64,000 nt of DNA from Tyto alba (lineage: Eukaryota; Chordata; Aves; Strigiformes; Tytonidae), in contig NW_024881324.1 in assembly GCF_018691265.1 (NCBI RefSeq), positions 2,607,730 to 2,671,729 on the forward strand, written 5' to 3'. Each line of letters opens with the position of its first letter. Within the stretch, counting starts at the first letter, position 1. Of this stretch, positions 35,993-49,374 are shown one piece after another. The position numbers and the translations under genes are program-made. The notes below the pieces were generated by a model, which was given only the letters and a program-made list of their open reading frames with translations, was not told the DNA's origin and made no database searches.

Positions 35993-37469
35993 CTGAAAAA
36001 AAAGAAAAAAAAGATAGATGAAGAAAATAAAAGAACAGCAGTTGTTCAGATACAGCAGAACCTATCATTTCTTTTCTGATCACAACAGCCTACACTCACT
36101 GTAGAAGATTGAGTTAGAGCCCTGCAAGACTGTTGAGCTCAAAGCACATGACTCCACTGTTTTCTAAGTTTTCCAATTTTAAGAATGCTAGCAAATCTAT
36201 AAGCTGGTAAGGCTGAAAGACTTCGGAATATAAAACTGCAATATCCAATAAAAATGAAGTAGCTGGAAAGGTGAACTAATGATTTTGGGGTGCGAACTAT
36301 CCCAGCTAATTGTCCTTGTAATAAATCCACGTTGACATGACAATGAACAACTTCTAACCCCACTCTTCAACTTCAAATCATGCCTTCTCCTCCTACAGAA
36401 ATGACTGTCAAGCAAAACACAGTTCTTCTGTTGCCCTGATGTCTGAAACAGGTGTACTTGTTTGTTGCTAGTGTCTGAGATGTTTCCTGGTGTCAGCAAT
36501 ACCCAAGCCACTTTGCTCACAGCAATATCCTACAAACTACAACTGTTCCCATCCCAACTGAAGGTTTGGAACTTCACTGTACTATTAAAGTCTATTGGAC
36601 ATTGAAAGCTTGAGGGAAGGATCCATTTTTGGAACTCTGTCAAAGCAAGCAACTAAAGGATACTACATCAACTGTCCTATGTGACAATGTTCTAAGAAAT
36701 AGCCTAACTCCAGGGCTCTACTGTTAAACTCACTGTAATATCCTGCTGCATTCAGGATTTGTTGTTTTGTTACTGGAAACTTTTATGTCAAAAGAAGCAA
36801 CAGCTCAAAAATCAACGTCTGCAACTTATTTTGACATACTGATGCATTTAAAATGCAATAATGACCTGTTTTTAAAGTGGACAGATAATCATTCTCAACT
36901 AAAAACGCCCCAATTACAGTTATTTGCAAGAGTGCAACTATTTGCTGAAAAACTTTTTTTTTTTTTTTTTTAAGGAAAGCCAGAATAGTTAGTTCCATTA
37001 TTTAATTATTAAAGAACCAAAGTTATTTTTCATTGACAAAAATCTGAATAGCATCTAGTAAGGAATACTGCTAAGGTTTTAACATGCAGCAACCAGGTGC
37101 TTGAGCTTGTGCAGTTCATTGTCCCCCGGGCTCTCTTTAACATCTGGTTGAGGCCTCTTCTACTTGTTGCAATATTAGCTATTATGACCACAAGTAAGGT
37201 ATAGGTTTCATTACCTTAGGGTGTCTGCTATACTAAGCCAGTGCTAACTGTGAGAAAAGTGTGATCCCTCCTATAGAACAGTATTTTTTGGATACAAAGT
37301 AAGCATTGGACTGAATGCGACACCCATCTGATTACCCAAATCTGTATCTTCTCTAAGAATTCACAGAACTCCTTATTTGATGTACACAGCAAGATTCAGG
37401 CAAAGGCGTCATACGAGACAAATTCTGAAGCATTTGCACAATTGGAAACTAGGGTAGAGAGATACTGAC
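35993..37469 (-). other. RECK: RECK intron 9
   Basis: Nothing recognised except a T-run near 36952-36972. Confidence 0.8.
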
Positions 37470-37737
37470 CTACATGTGGAAGAATTTGCTTTAGAACAGC
37501 AATGGAGCTTAGCTCCATCAAGGCCTGTTGAAGGCGGAGGGTGCACAGTGACTCCTGGGTGAACAGATCTTGAACTCTCAAGAAAACATTGCCAAAGTGG
37601 ATCCTGAGGGAGAGGCATTGTTTTACAGCCTTCTATAAGTCCATCAACAATTTCAAGCTCTGTTTTCATCGACATTAGAATTCTTTTACAAGCAGTCTGA
37701 CAGGCATAGTCTTCTGCTCTGTCACAACAATACAAAC
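37470..37737 (-). CDS. RECK: RECK exon 9 (CC4 and start of CC5)
   Basis: This 268-bp exon is the longest coding exon seen. It encodes CC4 (LYCCDRAEDYACQTACKR, ending PQDPLWQCF) and begins CC5 (KLHCCSKANSSTC). CC4 is the part reported to bind the Wnt7 linker in mammals. Compared with human there are a few substitutions, such as DYACQT for DHACQN. The NSS sequon replaces the human NTS at the same site. It ends with two bases (AG) of an Arg codon. Confidence 0.97.
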
Positions 37738-38128
37738 CTGTCAAAAAATTACAAGTAGTTAATGATCAAACATACAACAACAACTGAGAGGCATGACATA
37801 ATAGCCCTCAAAGAAAAAGTGCTACGATGAAGCTTCCCCCCATCCCCAATAATCTCAAATAACATTGCTTCTTTTAAATGCAAACAGAATTAGCTCTGGA
37901 AAGAAAACACCACCAATATGTTGAATTAAAAAAAAAAAATAAAAAAATCAATAATGCACCTACTAACAGAAGTTACTATATAAATTAATATAATTACAAC
38001 TATAACACAGATACACATTAATACAATTTATACAAGAATATATTTTTTTATATAAAAAGTGGGAACAATCCTCAATCATTTTCAGTATTTTTTTATAATG
38101 CCCAGTAAAGAAGGATTTTAATACTTAC
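37738..38128 (-). other. RECK: RECK intron 8
   Basis: A short AT-rich intron with A- and T-runs. No other element is seen. Confidence 0.85.
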
Positions 38129-38326
38129 TATCTGTAGGATTTCTCATTGGATATGACTGTGTATAGTTGTTCACACAGTGTATAAGCTGAGGGCTAATAG
38201 ATGCACAGTAATTTTCAACTGCTTTAATTTGTGAAGGACCAGGAGAAGAGTCTGTCCGAAAAATTGCTTGACAATATTCCCGACAGTTTGTATGATGACC
38301 TGCATAACTGCAACAGACTGACCCCA
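38129..38326 (-). CDS. RECK: RECK exon 8 (CC3)
   Basis: This 198-bp exon starts by finishing the split Met codon and ends after one base of a Ser codon. It encodes the third CC repeat: GSVCCSYAGHHTNCREYC, then the helix with PGPSQIKAVENYC and the NYT glycosylation sequon. The acceptor is CCCCAG and the donor GTAAGT. It is almost unchanged from mammals. Confidence 0.97.
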
Positions 38327-39210
38327 CTGGGGAAACGAACAAAAAAAAGAAAATCTGTGGGTTCCCACACAGAAAAATAAAGAAATGAGCGTATCTGTAC
38401 TACACACAAAGATGGTCAAGGTATTACTGTGGCAAAAAAAAAAGAAAATGAAAAAAATTCTTCTATGCTTTACTAAAATAATCTCTGTCTACAGAGTGGC
38501 TGGGAATATCTGTAACTAGCCAAATTACATTTGTTTGTTTGGCTGGAGAAGAAAATCCCTAAAGTGGTCTTGAACTCAAATTCAAGACACCAGCAAGTCA
38601 GCTGAATTTTATCTTCAGCTATTTTGTTCTTATTTAAGGTAACCAGGCTTGCCCTATAATTGAATTATTAATAGTAAATATACAAATATTAATAGTAAAC
38701 AAATGAGTAGTATCCTAAAACTCATTAAAAAAAAGACAGATGGTATCGTGATTCACCTATTTTTGACATTTTATTAAATATACAGTTCTTGAGAAATACT
38801 TTTACTAGAATTAATTCTGAGATGCTGATTTATTTTCATTTTATATAAACAGACATCAGGCAACAAAACATTTCCATGGTGTGAGGTTTCATCTATGCAT
38901 TTAGTTTTGTTACTTAACATTCATCAAGCGAACAAAGCAGAAGGAACAAATGAGCTTCTAACAATCATCAAAATAGGACAGAAAAAACAAATACAAATAC
39001 ACAAATTAAAAACTGATATAGATTACATGAACAGCCCAATCTCCTTATCACTTGAGCAAGGAAATTTGTGCATGTGGTTTGTCCTTCTATGGAACTGACT
39101 CCATGTGATTTGTGTATATGTACATTCACAGAATTTCTTGCACTTTAGAGAAAAAAGGATAGAAGAATAAAAAAGGAAAACAAAAGACAAACTATTCATT
39201 ACATACTTAC
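38327..39210 (-). other. RECK: RECK intron 7
   Basis: AT-rich, with no recognised element. Confidence 0.8.
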
Positions 39211-39244
39211 TTTCATTTCTGTTAATACAACTAAAGAGAGCATT
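39211..39244 (-). CDS. RECK: RECK exon 7 (34-bp micro-exon, CC2 end)
   Basis: Eleven codons, NALFSCINRNE, plus the first base of a Met codon completed by exon 8. It carries the last cysteine of CC2. The acceptor is GATTTCAG and the donor GTAAGT. It is the shortest exon found in the window. Confidence 0.95.
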
Positions 39245-39586
39245 CTGAAATCGAAACAAAAATAGCGTTACAAGCTAGAAAACTTCAAATAAATATTTAA
39301 GTGTCCAGTCATTTCTTATAATGAGCTCATAAATCTAACTTTGTTATTATTTGTTCCATTTGGATTGGATTAACACAAAAACACTATACAAAAAACCTGA
39401 AAGTAGGAAGCTAAAAGATCAGGTGTCACCTGAGTTCTCTGTGCACCCATAATAAAATAGATGAATTTTCAAGCAAGTAAATAGGAAGACTTTCCTGGAC
39501 TAACTCAGAAACAGCATGCTATAATAGGATGTCCCAAAATGTGGTGTTTGGTTGGCTGTTTTGTTTTGTTGTTTTTTGTTTGGTTG

Positions 39587-39611
39587 TTTTTTTTTTTTTT
39601 TTTTTTTTTTT
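39587..39611. repeat. Poly(T) run
   Basis: Twenty-five T residues following a TTTG/TTGG-rich tract. Confidence 0.9.
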
Positions 39612-39861
39612 ATAATGGCAATAATTTTAAAGATTCTATGTGAAAAAAAGAACTTTGCACAGATGCACACACACAAATAGAAAAACACAACAAACTCACG
39701 CAACAACAATATACCTTAAAAGCTAAAGCATGCTATCAACTCTCTCAAACTGCAGCTAAAAGGTACAAGTCAGAGCATATACAACACGTTAAATGACAGA
39801 AGGGAAATACATATACCTTGCTGTTTTGTTTCAGAGGACTCTAACCCACAGAGCAATCCTA

Positions 39862-40420
39862 GAATCACAGAATGGTTTGGGTTGGAAGGGACCTTAAAGA
39901 TGACCTAGTTCTACCCCCCTGCCCCGGGCAGGGCCCCCTTCCCCCAGCCCAGGGGGCTCCCAGCCCCGTCCAACCTGGCCTTGAACCCTTCCAGGGAGGG
40001 GGCAGCCACAGCTGCTCTGGGCACCCTGGGCCAGCGCCTCACCCCCCGCACAGGGAAGGATTTCTGCCTTAGATCTCACCTAAATCTGCCCTCTTTCAGT
40101 TTAAAACTGTTCCTCCTCATCCTACCCTCACCCCCCGATCCAGAGTCCCTCCCACCTCTCCTGTCCCCCCTTTAAGCCCCGGGAGGCCGCTCGAAGGTCC
40201 CCCCGGAGCCTTCTCTTCTCCAGGCTGAACCCCCCCAACTCCCTCAGCTCGGCCCCCCAGGGGAGCTGCTCCAGCCCCCCCAGCATCTCCGTGGCCTCCT
40301 CTGGCCCCGCTCGAGCAGCTCCGTGTCCTTCTGCTGTTGGGGGCCCCCGAGCTGGCCCCAGCACTGCAGGGGGGTCTCCCCAGAGCGGAGCAGAGGGGGA
40401 CAATCCCCTCCCTCAAGACT
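39862..40420 (-). mobile_element. CR1 LINE, 5'-truncated 3' UTR copy
   Basis: The + strand begins AGAATCACAGAATGGTTTGG, then GTTGGAAGGGACCTT, the exact complement of the canonical CR1 3' end. It runs through CCTTGAACCCTTCCAGGGA and TTCTCCAGGCTGAACCC to GTGTCCTTCTGCTG. It is GC-rich and well preserved, so probably young. The inverted orientation puts the CR1 in the sense of RECK transcription. Confidence 0.93.
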
Positions 40421-42192
40421 ACTGAACTCTCACCCAAAACAACCAGAGTCTTCCCTGTACTGAAAAAGCACATTTCTTCTTAAAAAAATTGATATTGCAT
40501 ATAAGCTTTCCAGAAATCCATGAAAAGACGAAGTCATGAGGTTGAAAATTCAAAATGGAGACGCCAGTTATCAAAGACTTCAAAATTATATGATTGTGAA
40601 AAAGAAATTTGAACCCCTTCCACATGACTTCCATACTTGTTCAGAGCACCAGATTATAAGTGATCAAACACTTTAACATAGTGACAAAACACAATTCACA
40701 TCTTCATAATGTTCCTGATCCCCTTCATTTCCCCTATCCCCGTCATGAAACAAATTTGTATTTTCCACAGCATCTAGAGAAGAAAACAGAAATACTGTCA
40801 CACTGATCCAGAAACTTAATATGGGATTAAAATCTTGCTTCAGTCCAGTGAAATATCAAATGTGCTGCTACCTCTACATAAGGAAGAGACCTCAAAATGC
40901 AGACCTAACTTAAGCTCAGTAGTTCACTGGATTCTTTGTCTATGTTAGTTACTAGTATTTACTGCATTGCAGAGAAGTGGGCATCCACAACAATCTTTGG
41001 GGTATTTTTGTGAAAATCTGTACTGCTGCAAACAGATGGAAGTGTTACACTTTTAAAGTGAAGAAAATACAAACGTGTTGGGAATCATCTTGATGTTTTT
41101 ATTTTTCTTTTCTCTTAGAGACTGTTTAGAGTGCAGGAATTTGGGTTTCATACCATATTGTCTACTTGCTTTCTTCGCAGAGATCATCTGAGTCAATGAA
41201 TCTGTTTTGGCAGCATCCTTATTTCCCCCCCCCCCCTGCAGTTTATGTAGGATTACAGAGAAAAGCTAAGTAAATACCAAGTGATCAAATATCTCAGTGG
41301 CTAACTCATAAAAATATCAGTAACTACAACATCTGAATGCTGAGGATTTCCTCTCAAGCAGCTTGCTCACATTCAGTTATGCTGAATAGGGGAGGGTAAA
41401 TACAGAACAAATCTCTGTTCACAGAGTGGCGCAAACAGGCAGCCTCATCTCTACTAGGCAGTTCCGGTACGTAACTCACACTTTCTGTACCCTTTCCCTT
41501 ACCTACTCACCTTCAGAGAGGTCTTAAATCCTGACAGAAGAATCAGGAAATATTATAGAGCCCCAACTTCTTATTTCATTGAAATGCTAGTCATTAAGCA
41601 CACGCACTCCACTAGAGAACTGGAGAATTCTACAACCCCACTTTCCTTTTTTTAACTTTTTTTCTTCTCCTCATGAAAGTTTTGTAAGTATCCAAGTAAA
41701 AACATTATTCTTTTCTAAATGTTGTTCTTCATTTTCATAGCTATCTTCACCCTCTTTTCTGTTGTTCATTTAAAAAGTAAGCACTTCAGAACACAGACTG
41801 GCTCTTTATGCGTGAATTAGCCTTCCTGCATAGATAGTTCTGATGAAAATTTGAAGAGCCAAAAGAATTATTTACTTTACCAAAAGGTTGAAGACTCACA
41901 TTTCAACTTAGATTTGAAAAGCCTCAAGCCTTTGTGTTTCAGTTTGTACCATTAATGATTTAAATTACAGCATAAAATAAAATCACAAGTTCCAACTTGT
42001 CAATTACTCTTTATGTCACATCAATCATAGTGCCACGATCCTGTTTCTACAGTCTCATAATTTTATCATCTTTTGGATAATATAATTTTGGATAGTGAAA
42101 TATGTTAATAGTCAAATGCAAGATTTTAAAGAGGACAGTCCCAATATTGTAGTGAAGCAGTATCACTTCCTCCTATTTACAGTCAGAAATTA

Positions 42193-42230
42193 GTTTAAAC
42201 CATGGGTTTAACCATGGGTTAAACCATGGC
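42193..42230. repeat. Short tandem palindromic repeat
   Basis: CCATGG occurs three times with an exact 12-bp period (42200, 42212, 42224). The copies are separated by GTTTAA and GTTAAA, so each unit is close to a palindrome. Confidence 0.8.
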
Positions 42231-45200
42231 AGATATGACACTGAAATAATTACCCTAAGAGAATAAACACAAATCTAACAAAAATACAAGTTAGTTTTCA
42301 ACAAACACCAGCTACTTATAATTTTAGTGATCATGAATAAAAGCACAGGTCTATTGAGAATACCTCACAGAAAAACTCAAAAGTCTGACTTTGATAAAAC
42401 AATGCCCAAAACTTCACAAAGCAACAATTCAGACATTTTGTTTTCATTCTCTTATTATTCTCTACGAAATTTTAGATCTTTTCTCCCAAAAGCACAGGCA
42501 GTGCATAATTTCTCTGAGACAGAGAATGAATTTGCAGCAACATACCTCATCCCAGCAGCAAGTTTTCATCTGATTCTCTTTAGATTTTCCCTTTTTACTA
42601 CCCACAAAGCAAATTCTGTCACCCATTCATCTGTGTAACGTAGATGAGGGACAAGAGGACTCACAGAAACAGAACATGTGGACAGAGTCACCATCCTACA
42701 TCTGTAAAGAACAGATTTATACTGTTGCCTAAAGGTTTACGCAATTTTTATAGCACCATACATCCTTCACTGTGGATGCCAGACAATGGTCATCAAGCCA
42801 CTGTTGCAATGTGGCCACCTGGTTCCCTTGGGACCTTCCACTTACAAAAGACAGAAACAACTGTCAGATAGAAATTACAATGCACAGTATCACCCTGACC
42901 CAAAACTGACTGTCCTCAAAAGCTGCTGAAATTAAGCCTTTACCACACCCACTCTGTACCAAGCACTGGAATGTGGCATACAAACCAGCCAGATAGAAAG
43001 CAACACTGTAACTTTATTAATTAATGGATTGGAACAGTAAAAGCTCCTGAAAAGGCTGAAGTCTGTCTGTCAGGGGTATACTCAAGTACTTGACCATACC
43101 GTTAGCACAAACAATACCTTGAATCATGATCTAATGCTGCTATAAACTCAGCTAAAAACTGTCATGTTATTTAAAAGCTCAATGTTACCAATAAATTATT
43201 AAAAAGCAGTTCAGAGATTGCTGTTAGCTCAGATTGCATTTTATAACTACACACAAAACAGAGAAGAACGTTGAGAAGATAATGGTGTCTACCAGTGTTC
43301 CTCCTCCGAAACAGAGCTCAAGTTGAGAGAGAATTATCTTCCTAGAGCAATGTTACACGCCAATTTTATACAGGCAGGATGCTCTAACTAGATAATAAAA
43401 CTTCTTCTTTGTGCACTGTTCCACAGATAGCTGAATCATTTTAATAATGCTCGTATTTCTACTAAGAGGAGGTGGTCTTACTTCTCTTTTCCATCCTTTC
43501 AACTCATCTCTCTCCGTTCCCGGTGGTACCGTGATGTGTATGCTCTACTCCAGCTCTGGCACTCATCATCTCATGACCTGATACTTCTCAGTAACCCTCC
43601 TGAAAACTCCTTTTTCTCATCTCTTATGAAATGAAATCAGTGACTTCAACAAGTATAATACTAAATTAGAACAGAACAGAATCAACTAGAATAATCTCTT
43701 AGATATCATCTTTTAGAAGGACCTGCCAGATGCCAGGGGCAGAGTCAGGTAAGGAGAAGTAGATTTGCACGGCTAGCAGTGGGGAGGAATGTGTGTAGGA
43801 AAAGGGCAGTGGCAGGAAGGAACAAGAAGAACTTCAGCTGCACGGAGTTTTTAAAGCAACTCACCATATTTCATGTCACTGTAGTGCCTGTAGCCACCAC
43901 AGAATACAGTGCTAGTTAGGATGCTGACTTTGCTCTTTGTGTGGGTCTGGGTAATTGTTCAGTTTCTCAGAAAGTACAGGTTTGCATGTGGGGAGTGTAG
44001 CTATACAGGTAAGAGAGAATCTTAAAAAAAATTTAAAAATTAGTATGTAGTCACCTGCTCGTAAATAAAGCTGATAACAGTGTTAGACAGTCAGTCTGAT
44101 TTGAATTATTAACCATGACTTCGTTACAGAACACAGGGTTAATGCCCATCTCTAGTAAAGTAGCACTCATATTTAAGAAATCAGCAGCTTTTCTGCCCAC
44201 TCAAGCTTCCTTCTGAATCTATTAGCGAACTGGCAGAAGAGAATGACAAAGAAAAAATAAAACAGAGATACAGGTAAGGAAAAACAAAACAAAACCCACA
44301 AAACCCAAAAGAGTAGAAAAGGATGTTCTCTTTAAAGGAAAAACTAAGTCATCAAGATCTGGGAAAATGAGGATAAAAAGGCAATACTGTGTACACACAC
44401 AGGGTCTGATACTCCATTTTCAACTTGAGTAAAATATAAAGTGTACAAAGATGGCAGTATTAAAATTTGTAGAACACAGACATAATGATTTGTTTTACTT
44501 GTGCATTAATCTCGTCTTTCAGACATCTCTTTTTATAAAACCAAACGTTGCTGAAACTTGGTTAAAGCCAGTGAGACTATAAGTAGAAGGAATGGAAAGT
44601 GGCAGGCAGACACAGGCAACACAGCCGTGGTATGTCTCAAAGAAAACAGTCTCAAAGATCTTTTGGTGTTACGGAAACTGAAAAAGGCAACTGAAATTTA
44701 TCCAGCAGAGAACATTGTCCAGTCTTCCTCACCAGAAGCTCCTTGAAGAAAGATTTTAGCCAGTACTGCAGGACCTAACTGGTTTCGCTCTTTTTGGAGC
44801 TCATCAGCTGCAGGTAACGGCTCAAAAAACAAAATGCATGCACAGAAACAGAAATAGAGCAGAACATTTTACTGAAGGAAGAAGCCTTCTGCACTGTAAG
44901 GCATGCTTTTATATTATAAGCACATTTTTTCTAAATGGCTGCCTCTTGTGTCTTGAATGAAAATTGACAGTGAACCTGTTCTTTCACACCAGAAATTAAG
45001 AGTATTTTGCTAAAAATCAAAGATTATTTTCCTCCCTAAAAATTATCATGGTATCTTGTAGTCTACTAACTGGCAGAAAACTAAGTTCAGTACTGTTGTC
45101 TTGGGCAACGTAACCGCATTAAATATTTGAATTATATCCACTTAAGGCCATCTTAATTTAGAAGTATTACCTACATTTAACATATACACTAGGAAATAAA

Positions 45201-48200
45201 ATGTTTCACTCTATGAGAATAGCAGTAAACATCCTGGTAATGTCTCCTTGCCTTCATTTAATCTTCAAATTTACCAACAGAAGGTAAGGTCAGAATGTAG
45301 CACACTAAGGTTTAGTGGAGTCAGCTGAAGTTTCAAATGATGGTGCACATCTGGTAAGAACTTTAAAAACTTGCAGTAATTAACAAGTAAGGCCAAGATT
45401 TTCCTCGATTATGTAAACAAGTTAAGAAGTGAGAACACTTGCACAGTAGGGCAGAACAAAATCACGGGAACTTTAATTTTGGCAAGATCACTGAGTGTTC
45501 CATCAACCTCCTTTGAGGAGCAGAGAATAGAAACAAAAAGCCCCAGCAGGTAAAATGACAATAATATTAGCTACAATTGTAGTATATGGTCAGAGTCCAT
45601 CCTGAATTCGTTAAGCAGTACTTCCAGAGGCCACACACTGCCATGTGCCTTGGGAGTTCATTAAAACTCTTTTTCAGAACCTTTCCCTCAACAATGTCCT
45701 GAGCAGTTCCGTGAGTTATAATCTATTATCTCTGAGTAATCCGCACAATTAGGTAAGAGCTAGAGTGCTGACTGCATTTTTCAGAAGGGGTAATTAGTAG
45801 CCAGCATTCACTAAAACCTCAGCATAAAGCTGGATGGTATGACCCTAGAAAATAAAACAAGCCAATACTGTAGCACAGTGAAAACTTTTCTGAATCCCTC
45901 CTACAGCACTCAGAGCTGCAGGCACTGCATTTGAAGTTGCTATATTTAAAAACTGTAAAAGAAACAAAGTCAGATTAAGCTAAACAGTGCTCAAATCTGT
46001 GACAGCAAAAATACCTTTAAACAGTCCAGGGACATCAAAAGTGTTTACTACTGTGTGTCAAAAGAGGTTTTAAGAGCAGAAGCTAAATAACTGGCAACAT
46101 TTCCAATTATACTTTGACCGCATGGCAGATGTTAATAGTGCTCAGCTGCAGCAAAGCTCTCGTAATGCCCTTCAACTTGAGAAATTTTAATGTCTTATTT
46201 AGTACACATGAAACAAGAACCAGAGTTCTTAATGTGCAGAAAGGTGAGCTCTGTAGAGATTCAAGAGCTGGAATCTAATGGAAATTTTAGTACTACCCAT
46301 TCTATGCACAGAAGAAAGAAAAGTGATCTTAAATGCAATAATAAAGCCTTTACAGCTTATATCAGGCTTTCTAAACTAATTCCAGTTACTTCTCCAAGCA
46401 TGTATTCCGTGCAGTCTTTTCAAAAAATGAACCTCATTTAACACAAAACTTTTAAAAATAGGAAAGTCAGAAAATCCTACATACAATCCATATAGTCTCC
46501 ACTTCTTTTTTCTTCTTCCTTTGACTATTACCTACCTTCTTTTTAGAGGAAGATGAACAGGATAGCAGAAAGCTGGAAAAGTAGTAAAAGAGTTGAGATG
46601 CATAGAACTAGGGAAAAATTAAGACGACAGAATGAGTATCTGAGAAGCAGAAGATGGGAAAAAGGACTACCGGACTAAAATCCTTCAAAAGAAGGAAAAT
46701 GAAGTACATTTCAGTAACATTCAAAAATACTCAGTAAGTTGTTAAATTTTTAAAATTCTATATGCAGTGCTACTTGAAAATAAAAGAATATTTAAAAGGA
46801 CACACAGCCTTCAATGCACTGATCAAAAATGAGTAGCTTATTACATGATTCATTTCTTAAATGTGTACAATCTCCCAACTGGGAGATTCACAAGCTTCAC
46901 AAATATTTACAGTACAAGGAATCCAGAAACATATGATCAGCAGAAAAAGCATCTTCAATTAATTTTGTGAAAAGCTGGCACATCAGTGCTAAAATGATTC
47001 TGCTACTGTACAACCTGAGACTCCACTTAGCAACTTGAAACTTTGTGAAGCCTCCTGTTTGGAGTTTTGGTTTTTTTCACTGCTCTGAACCCTAAGCCCC
47101 ACCCTTGACAACTTACCTCATTCTCCATGTTCACTAACTTAGGGTAACTCATGAAGTTGCTTCTCTAATCTCAAAAGATTACACAAAAGTACTATACACA
47201 GTTCAGTCAACTATTCTAAGCAGCTTGTGAAATTCCTCTGGGAAATCCTTATGTCAGTATATAAGCTATGAAAGTTGGTAAGCTATGAGAGTGTTTACAA
47301 AAAGGGAATTATGCTTTTATATTCTTAATTCAGCAAGTTTTTACTTATGTCATGTACTTATATATTCAATACCTCAATAAAAAACTTGAGAGCTGATAAA
47401 CAAGCACCATGATTTGTACTGTAAGCTAATTCTCAAATTAGATTCTCATTTTTACTGAACGAAGTATGAATTTTTAAACACAAAGGCAAGCACAGTATGT
47501 ATGACATTGCATTTATGTGATTCACAGGCTGTTTCTGATCTGAGGTCACCTCTTTCAGTTTTAACTAGCCACTCACTCCCTTCTCAATCCAGTATCTTCC
47601 CCAGCCAACCCAACTGAGTACAAAGTACGGAACCAGTCACAGACACAGAAGCTACTTACAGACTACAAAGGGAGCAAGAGACATGCACCAAGGTACCAAT
47701 ATTCTTTTTTGTTTCTTTTTATGAAGGAGAAAGAATGACAAGGGTGTGAAAAAATGCAGGTTCACTCCAGAAGTATTTTTTGGATTCTTCTACCTTAGGC
47801 AAAACTTGAATTTTATATAACACCAATGAGTCTCTTGAGAGCATTGTAAAAACTACTATTCATGAGTACCTGTAAGCCTAGATACATAGGAAAACCCATT
47901 GTCATATAAAATTCTGTAATAACGGAAGATCTACCACGTCAGACACCTAATTGCTGTCCCTAACACAGTATCTATATCTACTACTCCTAGTGCTCATTAA
48001 AAAAGTTCTCTTTCCTTCTTCACCAACCAGAAGACTGTTCCTTCCTCCATCATTTTTCTCCCTCTCCTTCTCTTTTAGTGTTGCACTGATGGAAAGAGTT
48101 AAGGTTCTCTGTATGATAACATCAAGATCACTCCTGAATAAGAGGGACCCAATTTCCAAAATTCCAGATAAAAACTGGAGAAAGAAGAACTAGGAAAAGT

Positions 48201-49326
48201 AAATAAGATGACTATCACCATTCTGTAGTCATTTTTTAATCTCTTACCTTTCCTCTCCCGTTCTCCTTCAACCCATACTGGCCAACCTCCTACAGCAATG
48301 CAGAAATCCAGAAAAAAAGAAGGAAACAGACCAGCATAATAGAGGAGAAGCTTACAGATGTTGACAGTATAGCATATCACAGCATGAGAAGAGACAGAAC
48401 TACATAAAATGAAAAATCATTTTTTAAAAGAACAAGCTATTGTAACTTCAACAGTGAAGAATCTAGGAAAATACTCTGTAGATTGTTTAGATAAAAAGAT
48501 TAAAGGAGAAAAAAAGGGAATTGAATGTTTCCTGGAAAAAGAGGAAACCTGCTACACACTTCTGCCCAAATCAAGAGAACAGAGAACTGTTTGATATCCT
48601 GAACTGTTGATTATGAGCAGAATTTATGTAGGACTACCTAATTTGGGGTAGGAGGAATCAGATGAAAGGGGGGAGGAGGAATGTGGCTTTTTTAACTAAG
48701 AAACGGATCGAAAGAGAAAAAGTCCTAGCAGAATAGCACGTCTACAAACTGTGTTAGAAAGTTTAATATAGGTAAGGGCAAATTTCTGAAAATATCCCCA
48801 TGATTAATTTTAAGAACAGAACAGTAAAAATAATTGCAAGCATTAACAGTTTCCCTGATGTTACAAAAAAGTATTCATTTGAAATTGTTTACATTAGGAT
48901 AGGATACTTAAAAGCTTATTTTTCCTGAGTTTATTTCTTTAGGTAACTTTTAAGCTGACTCTCCCACCACAGAAGCTGAAATGTTTCTGATGGAATGGAT
49001 GCTCACAATGAATGCCGACTTTCACCAGAACTACTATGAAACAAGCTTTTTTTGAATCCATGCCTCCATTTTGATTGAGAGTTGCATCTTCTTCATTCAA
49101 ATTAAGATATATGCAAGTCTAAATATAGACAAGACCTTTTTATAGAAAATGATCATACTTTTACAAAAACTGTAGAACGAGGTAATTTACACTTGGATGA
49201 AAATTAATATATATCCAGAAATAAGACTATAAGAAGACTGGACTTCCCTTCTTCTACAAGATACTTTTTGCAGAATTTATAAACCAGTTGATTTTTAGTA
49301 AGATATATCCAGACACATATACATAC

Positions 49327-49374
49327 CTCATATTCCTTCCTGCAGACCTTTAAAACATCATTCTTTGCAGAGGC
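49327..49374 (-). CDS. RECK: RECK exon 6 (48-bp, CC2 middle)
   Basis: Sixteen whole codons, ASAKNDVLKVCRKEYE, continue the CC2 helix bundle. The acceptor is TTTCAG and the donor GTATGT. The 10-kb intron separating it from exon 7 is the largest in the window. Confidence 0.95.

Larger units (their letters stand above)
39245..49326 (-). other. RECK: RECK intron 6 (10.1 kb)
   Basis: Apart from a T-run (39587-39611) and one CR1 (39862-40420) it is mostly unique, AT-rich sequence. A short 12-bp-period repeat occurs at 42193-42230. No missing RECK exon is expected here, because exons 6 and 7 join in phase. Confidence 0.85.
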
